From contig JACPZR010000182.1 of the NCBI GenBank assembly GCA_016195395.1, forward strand, positions 1-8,523: 8,523 bases of DNA. Direction: 5' to 3'. Positions 1-8,523 of the stretch are shown here, in pieces. The position numbers were made by a program, and so were the translations under genes. Each line of letters opens with the position of its first letter. The first letter of the stretch is position 1. Below the pieces are notes generated by a model. The model was not told the origin of the DNA. It worked only from the letters and a program-made list of their open reading frames with translations, and did no database searches. This stretch comes from Spirochaetia bacterium. Lineage in GTDB: Bacteria > Spirochaetota > Leptospirae > Leptospirales > Leptonemataceae.

Positions 1-81
1 GAAGAACGCCGGCGCCACTGCCAAGGCTGATAGAATCCACCCCCGAAAGCGCAAAGAATAGCACAAGGTGCGGAGTAGCAT
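1..81 (-). CDS. Partial gene at left edge, hydrophobic N-terminus, product unknown
   Basis: An ATG at 81-79 opens a frame of 27 codons that runs without a stop to the window edge. The peptide begins MLLRTLCYSLRFRGW and continues ILSALAVAPAFF. That is a short basic stretch followed by a hydrophobic segment, as expected for the start of a membrane or exported protein. It lies in the same orientation as all other genes, 69 bp downstream of the P83/100-like gene, and has an AT-rich promoter-like stretch immediately upstream. No good Shine-Dalgarno sequence sits next to the ATG; the nearest purine-rich run is about 20 nt away. I do not recognise the family. Twenty-seven codons is little evidence, so this could be a chance open frame. 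The orientation, promoter context and plausible N-terminus favour a real gene. Confidence 0.4.
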   Translation of the reverse strand, partial: MLLRTLCYSLRFRGWILSALAVAPAFF

Positions 82-85
82 TAAT

Positions 86-114
86 TTTATAGTGAATATA
101 TCCCCCCTCGTCAG
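86..114 (-). promoter_or_regulatory. Possible promoter for the left-edge gene
   Basis: On the minus strand CTGACG (114-109) and TATAAA (91-86) are separated by 17 bp, resembling a sigma70-type -35/-10 pair with 4/6 and 5/6 matches. A second -10-like box, TATATT, lies at 100-95. The stretch from 82 to 100 is strikingly AT-rich against GC-rich surroundings. Using TATAAA would place the start of transcription on the ATG itself, which fits poorly. TATATT would leave about 7 nt of leader but has no good -35. The element is plausible but not decided. Confidence 0.35.
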
Positions 115-150
115 CGTCACCCTTTTTTCAGTGCGACGGCTGCCACCGCC

Positions 151-1440
151 TCACTTATGCGCGTGGCTCAAGGACGGTGTATGACCCCCATGAGAATGCC
201 CGGACAGGCCCTCCGGGTGGGAAGCGGGGCCCGGCGTGTGCGGAACAGATGGGACAGTGGAGCCCGGCTCCTCCCTATGGCCGCGACTCTGTGGCGTGTG
301 ATGTTCAAAGATGGGCCCCGGTTTCGCGGGCAAGAGAGAGTCTCTGCCCGGGGAGCTCCCCCCGTCGCCACCGCCCTTCTTGGACTCCGGTCTTCCCCCT
401 TGAGCCCCTTTCTGTCCCTTTTCCTTGTCGCCATCCTCGTGATCGTGTCCCCGAGGGCGCGACTCACCATCGCCTTTGCGGACATCAGGCTTCTGCGGCG
501 TATCAGCCGGATGAGGTTTGTCTTCGCGCGTTGGGGCGCGGGGGTTTTCATGATGGCGGGGCCGCGATTCCGGTCGGGGAATGACGTTATGCGGTTCTTC
601 TCTTGACGGCGGTCTGTTCCTCGTTGACGGCCCCGGGTCCAATGCGGGGGCCGTGCGCGGTCCGGTCTGCCCGGGGAATGTCTCCGGGCGCGGTGTATTC
701 TGTGCGGGGGTACTGTTCGTTTCCGGAAGAGGCGATGACTTGGCGGGAACCATCTCGGGCCTCACAGGCATTTGGACCAGCCTGTCCACGGAAGGCGTAG
801 GGTGCTCCGTTACGGACGACGTGCCTGCGGGTTCCGGGCGCCACCTGGAGGAAGAGTCGCCGCCGCGCCCGATGGCTGAACCGCCTCCGCGCAGAGCGCG
901 CGTTGGGAGAAAGACCTGCGACCTTCCCGGCCAGCTGTCCGCACGCTCCGGGAGACCGACGAACTGTTTTTCCACACGCTGACCAACGGCTTCGGAATAA
1001 CGTTCTTCAACAAGTCCGGGATTAGTGCGTAAAATGGCATTGTACCAAAGAACACGCCTTGCTGTGTCCCGTGCATCGGGTTCGTCCGCAAAGGCCTCTT
1101 GGATGTACCCCGTGACAAGACTCTGCAGATGATTTGAGGGCCGGGCCACGGTGTCCAGAGTGATGATGTCCGCACCCAGCCTGTAATCCGCGCTCGCAAT
1201 TCGCATAACGCGGATGCCTCCGACCGCGGCCTCTCCGTCCTGGATGACGCTCCGCGCAAGAACACGTCCCAGCGCCTCATACGCTTCCTCGCGACGCTGG
1301 TCCGCCACGGGGCGGGGGAACTGAGCGGCCGCGGCTGTAAGTTCATCGGCCGCCAAGCGGATGGGGAGCGCGGCCAAACCCGACGGCGCCAGCATGGAGA
1401 AGACCGCCAAGAGACAAATGCGACTATGAGGTCGAACCAT
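151..1440 (-). CDS. Exported P83/100-like protein with disordered Pro/Gly/His-rich tail
   Basis: This is a 429-residue protein with an N-terminal signal peptide: basic MVRPHSR, hydrophobic core to about residue 20, likely cleavage after GLA at 21-23. It should therefore leave the cytoplasm. Residues about 40-181 form the only folded-looking part. The pattern LQSLVTGYIQEAF (105-117), WYNAILR (132-138), Y148, GLPER (162-166), W170-P-G and SQVFLP matches, from memory, the N-terminal domain of the spirochaete P83/100 antigen family (Borrelia and Treponema proteins). Its molecular function is unknown. From about residue 182 onward the protein is low complexity: Pro-, Gly-, Arg-, Glu- and Lys-rich, ending in a His cluster (HSHGGH and SHAHK). 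The C-terminal domain of the classical family is not recognisable. The start is well fixed by GGAGGG six bases upstream of the ATG. It lies 88 bp after the hybrid kinase gene and may be cotranscribed with it. The secretion call is firm, the family call moderate. Confidence 0.7.
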   Translation of the reverse strand: MVRPHSRICLLAVFSMLAPSGLAALPIRLAADELTAAAAQFPRPVADQRREEAYEALGRVLARSVIQDGEAAVGGIRVMRIASADYRLGADIITLDTVARPSNHLQSLVTGYIQEAFADEPDARDTARRVLWYNAILRTNPGLVEERYSEAVGQRVEKQFVGLPERADSWPGRSQVFLPTRALRGGGSAIGRGGDSSSRWRPEPAGTSSVTEHPTPSVDRLVQMPVRPEMVPAKSSPLPETNSTPAQNTPRPETFPGQTGPRTAPALDPGPSTRNRPPSREEPHNVIPRPESRPRHHENPRAPTREDKPHPADTPQKPDVRKGDGESRPRGHDHEDGDKEKGQKGAQGGRPESKKGGGDGGSSPGRDSLLPAKPGPIFEHHTPQSRGHREEPGSTVPSVPHTPGPASHPEGLSGHSHGGHTPSLSHAHK

Positions 1441-1446
1441 AACTTT

Positions 1447-1452
1447 CCCTCC
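1447..1452 (-). promoter_or_regulatory. Strong Shine-Dalgarno fixing the P83/100-like start
   Basis: The minus strand reads GGAGGG at 1452-1447, followed by six bases (AAAGTT) and then ATG at 1440. This is close to ideal sequence and spacing. It decides against the overlapping frame that begins at the ATG at 1454, whose start lies inside the ribosome-binding site. Confidence 0.8.
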
Positions 1453-1490
1453 ATAATTAAGAGGTGCGGGAAGCGATTTTCGGCAAGCTT

Positions 1491-1519
1491 TTTATTGCGG
1501 TATTTTGAGAGCCAGGCAA
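1491..1519 (-). promoter_or_regulatory. Weak candidate promoter between kinase and P83/100-like gene
   Basis: On the minus strand TTGCCT (1519-1514) and AATAAA (1496-1491) are spaced by 17 bp. Each matches the sigma70 consensus at four of six positions. This would give a leader of roughly 44 nt that includes the GGAGGG ribosome-binding site. No terminator-like hairpin with a following T run was seen after the kinase gene, so readthrough from upstream is equally possible. Confidence 0.25.
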
Positions 1520-1528
1520 GACAGCAGT

Positions 1529-4500
1529 TCAGGCCACTTCAATGGCGACCATGGTGACGTCGTCCTCAAAGGGATGAAAGTCACACCAATCGAGGCCGGC
1601 CTGAAACAGCTCGTGAAGCTGCACACCCAGGGAGAGTTCCATAGTATCTTCTGCCCGCCGGGCCAGTCTGTGCTCTTCCAGCATTTCGCCGTTTTTGCAG
1701 CATCTTGCTTCTATGAGGCCGTCGGAATAGATGAAGAGACGGTCTCTAGATTCGAGCGCAACGGTCTGGTCCTGATAGGTGGCGAGGCTCCGCACCGCCA
1801 CGCAGCCCCCCGTCGCTTTGAGGAAGCTGTGGCGTTTGTTGCGCAGAAGCATGATCGCCGGGTGTCCCGCGCTCGCAAAACGCAGGCTCGCGCGATCTGG
1901 ACTCACGATCCCGTACCAGCACGTTAAAAAATTGCCGCCAATCCGGCCGTACAGTTGGTCATTCAACATGCTGAGGAATGATCCGGGAGACGTTGTGCGT
2001 CCCCCGCCCATGGCAAGGACGATCTTCGCTGCCGATGCGATCATCGCTGCCGGGATTCCGTGGCCGGACACATCCGCCAAAAAGACACCAAGGCTCCCGT
2101 CCGGGAACTGCACAAAGTCGTACAGGTCGCCGCCCACCTGCTCCACCGGCTGATATAACGCTGCAACGTCCAGACCCGGAGCCGCGGGCATGAACGACGG
2201 CAGGAGCTCCCTTTGAATCACTCTTGCATGCTCAAGATCCCTGCTCAATTCCCGTTCGCGCGCTTTCAACGACAGGCTGTTCTGCACAATAGAGATCAGC
2301 TCCATATCACTGAAGGGCTTCGCAAGATAATCGTCCGCGCCGGCGCGGCGCACCTCGGACCTGGTAGACTCATCCGCCTTTGCCGTTAAAAGCACAATCG
2401 GAATGTTTCTCAAACCCGCCAGCCCCCTGATTTCAGAAATCATGTCAATTCCTGACATTCGAGGCATCATGAGGTCCGTGAGAATGATGTTAGGCTTCTT
2501 GGATTTCGTCTGTGCCAGGCCCTCGGCGCCGTCGGAAGCCCAAAACACTTCAAAGCCCTCGCGCGCAAAGATTGATATCATGTAGTCGCGCAGTTGACGG
2601 TTGTCTTCTACAATAAGCATGCGATGCAGCGTGCGTGTGCCGGGAGGCGGTCGGACAACGCCGGATGAGGGCCCTTCACCGCTTTGGTCCTGATGGATAA
2701 GGCTCCACATCGCGCGCGCGGGGGGCGCAGGATCAGGAACGGCCGCGGGGTCCAGCGAAAGCGGCGCCGTAAACCAGAAAGTGGAGCCCTGCCCTTCTTT
2801 GCTTTCCACACCTACACGGCCGCCGTTCAGTTCCACGAGTTGGCGGACCAAGGAGAGTCCAATCCCTGTGCCCGCGTGTTCCTTGGTGAGGGACCCCTCT
2901 GAATATCCGAAACGCTGAAAGAGCCGGGACACTTTGTCTGCGGGAATTCCCGGACCGGTGTCCCTGATTTCCAGACGAACGTGCGGCTTTGCGTCATCTG
3001 CAAAAGCCCGCGCATAGATCGTGATCCTTCCCTCCGTCGGGGTGAATTTCAAGGCATTGGAGAGGTAGTTATACAGGCACTTCTCCAGATGATCAACGTC
3101 AAATTTTACCAGAGGTAAGGTCATGGGAAGATCCCCAAGCAATTCTATTCCGTGCTTCTCAGCATAGGGGATGAATGCCTGGGACGTGTCCCACAGGAAC
3201 TTCAAAATATCCACAGTGGTCCCGGATGCGGTCATCTTCCCGGCGCTGACCTGTTGAAAATCCAGAAGCTGATTCACCAACTTTTGGAGGCGCCGCGTAT
3301 TCATCAGAATCATTTCTAATGTTGCGGTATCCAAGGGCTCCGCTCTGCGTTGCGCGGTCTCCAACGGCCCGGCAATCAATGTCAAGGGCGTGCGTATCTC
3401 ATGGGAAACGTTCTGAAAGAAAGCCGTCTTCTGCCTGTCAGCCTCAGCGAGCGCCTCCCGCGCGGCCTTGGTCTCACGCAGAAGCTGTGATGTGCGGACA
3501 GCCCCTGCAATCTGATCACAGAATGCGGATATGCGCAGGACATCCTGCCGCGAAAGCGTCATGCACTTGTCAGAACAAGTGAACAAAGCCAGACCGATCA
3601 CGGCGCCATTCACCATCAGAGGCACTCCCAAAAACCCGGATATATTCAATCCCTCTATGATCTGACGATCAATAGGCGCCAGGCCTTTGCTGCGAAAGCG
3701 ACGCATATAGAAGGGCCTCTTGTGCTGGTATATCGTATGCAGGATTCCGCCCCTGGCATCCAGAGGGACGCGGTGGGACCTGCTGTACTCGCCGATGGAA
3801 GGATCGCTTTCAGGATAGCTTGTGGTGTACGTGTATAGTTCGTTCTTTTCGTAATCCACAAGCTGAACAATCAGACTCTGGATGCCGAAGTTGGTGGAGC
3901 AGTAGTCGAGAACCTGTTTCAGAATCGCGTCGGGGTCTTCCGTGCTCGCGTTAATCCGCCGCGTGAAATAACTCATCGCCTGGATTTCCCGCGCCGATTG
4001 TTCTGCCTGCTTTCTGGCCTGCTCCATACGGACCAGGAGATGGGCGTTGCGTACTGCGCCCGCTACATGCTCGCAGAGACGGCCTATGGAATCCGCATCA
4101 CATCGCGACAGCTTCAAGGAATCGCTGCCTCTTGCGGCGCAGAAAATCCCGATAACGTTGTCCTGGATGATCAGGGGAAACTGGGCAAATGATACCAAGC
4201 TGACATGCTCTAAAATCCGCTGGTCTACGGGGGCCGGTGTGCCCCGCGGCATTCTTCGAAAATGGACCACACGGCGGCGGGAATAGGTGGCATACAGTGT
4301 GCCGGTCTCCGGCCGGATCGGCGCTCGGAAGCCGGCCGCAAAGAGCTCAAAACTGGGCGTTGAGAGAATACCGGGCGCATGAGAGTGGGCAACAAATTCG
4401 TTTCTGACCGGATCCACGAGGACCAGCCACAGCTGGCTGATACCGAACGTTGTGCGCAGATAATCGTATATCTTGTCGAGGATCTGGTCCAAGCCTTCCG

Positions 4501-4645
4501 ATGCGTTCACCTGCCGCGCCACTTCGTTGAGCGCTGCAATCTCGCCGGCCATCCTTGAGGATTCACTGAGAACCCGTTCTAACGTCCCGGCGCCTCCGGC
4601 AGGCTGCCGGGAATACAGAGTGCCGGGCTTCTCCGCTTTCATCAC
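1529..4645 (-). CDS. Soluble hybrid sensor: GAF-GAF-histidine kinase-receiver-SpoIIE/PP2C phosphatase
   Basis: This 1038-residue protein has no signal peptide or membrane segment, so it is cytoplasmic. Two GAF domains (about 50-205 and 232-390), similar to each other and followed by helical linkers, probably sense a small ligand or redox state. The kinase core follows: H-box FFQNVSHEIRTPLTL with phospho-acceptor His415, N-box NYLSNALKF (526-534), and ATP-lid glycine motifs DTGPGIP and GTGIGLSLV. A receiver (about 674-792) has E680/D681, phospho-acceptor Asp724 in ILTDLMMP, Thr754 and Lys776. The last part (about 800-1038) is a SpoIIE/RsbU-type Ser/Thr phosphatase, with metal-binding Asp at GGD840LYD843, D858VSGHG, YSD975G and D1028/D1029. 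Autophosphorylation of His415, transfer to Asp724 and control of the phosphatase is the inferred route. Such phosphatases usually act on STAS-type anti-anti-sigma proteins, but none is encoded here. The start is taken as GTG at 4645, with ATG at 4642 directly after it as an alternative. A near-consensus promoter lies only a few bases upstream. Met32 (4552) is a less likely start. Confidence 0.93.
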   Translation of the reverse strand: MMKAEKPGTLYSRQPAGGAGTLERVLSESSRMAGEIAALNEVARQVNASEGLDQILDKIYDYLRTTFGISQLWLVLVDPVRNEFVAHSHAPGILSTPSFELFAAGFRAPIRPETGTLYATYSRRRVVHFRRMPRGTPAPVDQRILEHVSLVSFAQFPLIIQDNVIGIFCAARGSDSLKLSRCDADSIGRLCEHVAGAVRNAHLLVRMEQARKQAEQSAREIQAMSYFTRRINASTEDPDAILKQVLDYCSTNFGIQSLIVQLVDYEKNELYTYTTSYPESDPSIGEYSRSHRVPLDARGGILHTIYQHKRPFYMRRFRSKGLAPIDRQIIEGLNISGFLGVPLMVNGAVIGLALFTCSDKCMTLSRQDVLRISAFCDQIAGAVRTSQLLRETKAAREALAEADRQKTAFFQNVSHEIRTPLTLIAGPLETAQRRAEPLDTATLEMILMNTRRLQKLVNQLLDFQQVSAGKMTASGTTVDILKFLWDTSQAFIPYAEKHGIELLGDLPMTLPLVKFDVDHLEKCLYNYLSNALKFTPTEGRITIYARAFADDAKPHVRLEIRDTGPGIPADKVSRLFQRFGYSEGSLTKEHAGTGIGLSLVRQLVELNGGRVGVESKEGQGSTFWFTAPLSLDPAAVPDPAPPARAMWSLIHQDQSGEGPSSGVVRPPPGTRTLHRMLIVEDNRQLRDYMISIFAREGFEVFWASDGAEGLAQTKSKKPNIILTDLMMPRMSGIDMISEIRGLAGLRNIPIVLLTAKADESTRSEVRRAGADDYLAKPFSDMELISIVQNSLSLKARERELSRDLEHARVIQRELLPSFMPAAPGLDVAALYQPVEQVGGDLYDFVQFPDGSLGVFLADVSGHGIPAAMIASAAKIVLAMGGGRTTSPGSFLSMLNDQLYGRIGGNFLTCWYGIVSPDRASLRFASAGHPAIMLLRNKRHSFLKATGGCVAVRSLATYQDQTVALESRDRLFIYSDGLIEARCCKNGEMLEEHRLARRAEDTMELSLGVQLHELFQAGLDWCDFHPFEDDVTMVAIEVA

Positions 4646-4653
4646 TATCCCGC

Positions 4654-4682
4654 ATTATGCGCGCAAAAAATACCGATGTCAA
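4654..4682 (-). promoter_or_regulatory. Near-consensus sigma70 promoter of the hybrid kinase gene
   Basis: The minus strand carries a perfect -35 box TTGACA (4682-4677), a 17-bp spacer and -10 box CATAAT (4659-4654, five of six matches). Predicted transcription starts are at about 4648-4646, only 1-3 bases before the GTG at 4645 and 4-6 before the ATG at 4642. The message would be leaderless or nearly so. The box quality and the intergenic position directly ahead of a gene make chance occurrence unlikely. Confidence 0.7.
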
Positions 4683-4723
4683 TCCCCGGAATGGGTCGTT
4701 TTCACCCAAGCAAAAGCACGATG

Positions 4724-4734
4724 GTTAGCCTAAC
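4724..4734. promoter_or_regulatory. Short palindrome GTTAGCCTAAC upstream of the kinase promoter
   Basis: This is an 11-base, odd-centred perfect palindrome (GTTAG-C-CTAAC) in the 100-bp gap between the tgt fusion and the kinase gene. It lies about 41 bp upstream of the -35 box. It could be a regulator-binding site. As an RNA hairpin it is weak (four pairs, three-base loop) and is not followed by a T run, so it is a poor terminator. Its length is near what chance allows. Confidence 0.2.
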
Positions 4735-4745
4735 TGGTAGACAAT

Positions 4746-8523
<3,778 letters not shown>

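Noticed and set aside
121..150. Hairpin next to a run of six T's (plus strand) as a terminator of the P83/100-like gene
   Set aside because: On the minus strand the stem GGCGGT/GCCGTC is followed by A's rather than T's, and on the plus strand the T run precedes the stem. Neither orientation makes an intrinsic terminator.
151..897. Frameshift converting a normal C-terminal domain into the low-complexity tail
   Set aside because: The other two minus frames over this stretch give no recognisable P83/100-like C-terminal sequence, and the tail composition is coherent to its end.
157..982. Several long open frames on the plus strand and a third minus frame opposite the low-complexity tail
   Set aside because: The GC-rich, Pro/Gly/Arg-coding tail lacks stop codons in several frames by composition. 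These products have no domain, no convincing ribosome-binding site and an Arg/Cys-rich make-up typical of shadow frames.
810..1454. Overlapping 214-codon minus-strand frame starting at ATG 1454
   Set aside because: Its ATG lies just before and within the GGAGGG ribosome-binding site of the P83/100-like gene. Its product is Arg/Trp-rich without a recognisable domain, whereas the 151-1440 frame has a signal peptide and family motifs.
1505..1927. 140-codon plus-strand frame opposite the phosphatase domain
   Set aside because: It is antisense to a well-supported SpoIIE domain and shows no family features of its own.

Overview
The window comes from a chromosome whose base composition is, by eye, moderately GC-rich. 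Every gene I can support lies on the minus strand, so the genes read from right to left. The most informative taxonomic clue is the secreted protein at 151-1440. Its N-terminal domain has the spacing and key residues of the spirochaete P83/100 antigen family (GY...A, YNA..R, GL..R...WPG.SQ). The other genes (a Cache-type chemoreceptor and a GAF-rich hybrid kinase ending in a SpoIIE-type phosphatase) are common in free-living spirochaetes but not exclusive to them. I favour Spirochaetota with moderate confidence; no rRNA or phylogenetic marker is present to settle it.

Layout in the direction of transcription: (1) 8523-6839, a methyl-accepting chemotaxis protein cut by the right edge, with Cache sensor, one visible membrane helix, HAMP-like linker and signalling hairpin. 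(2) After a 41-bp gap, 6797-4746, a 683-residue fusion of tRNA-guanine transglycosylase (Tgt) with an MnmD/MnmC1-type methyltransferase. (3) A 100-bp gap with a near-consensus sigma70-type promoter placed almost on the next start codon. (4) 4645-1529, a soluble GAF-GAF-histidine kinase-receiver-PP2C/SpoIIE phosphatase of 1038 residues. (5) An 88-bp gap, then 1440-151, the exported P83/100-like protein with a long Pro/Gly/His-rich disordered tail. (6) At 81-1, the probable first 27 codons of another gene with a hydrophobic N-terminus, preceded by an AT-rich promoter-like stretch.

Functionally, the window mixes environmental signalling (chemoreceptor, hybrid kinase/phosphatase) with translation quality (the Tgt-MnmD fusion) and an envelope or periplasmic protein. 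The most unusual item is the Tgt-MnmD fusion. It joins two enzymes that modify the wobble base 34 of different tRNA sets (queuosine and mnm5U families). Its Tgt half also lacks the usual Arg residues just after the catalytic Asp. No mobile element, CRISPR array, RNA gene or defence system was seen. No gene-free stretch exceeds 150 bases.
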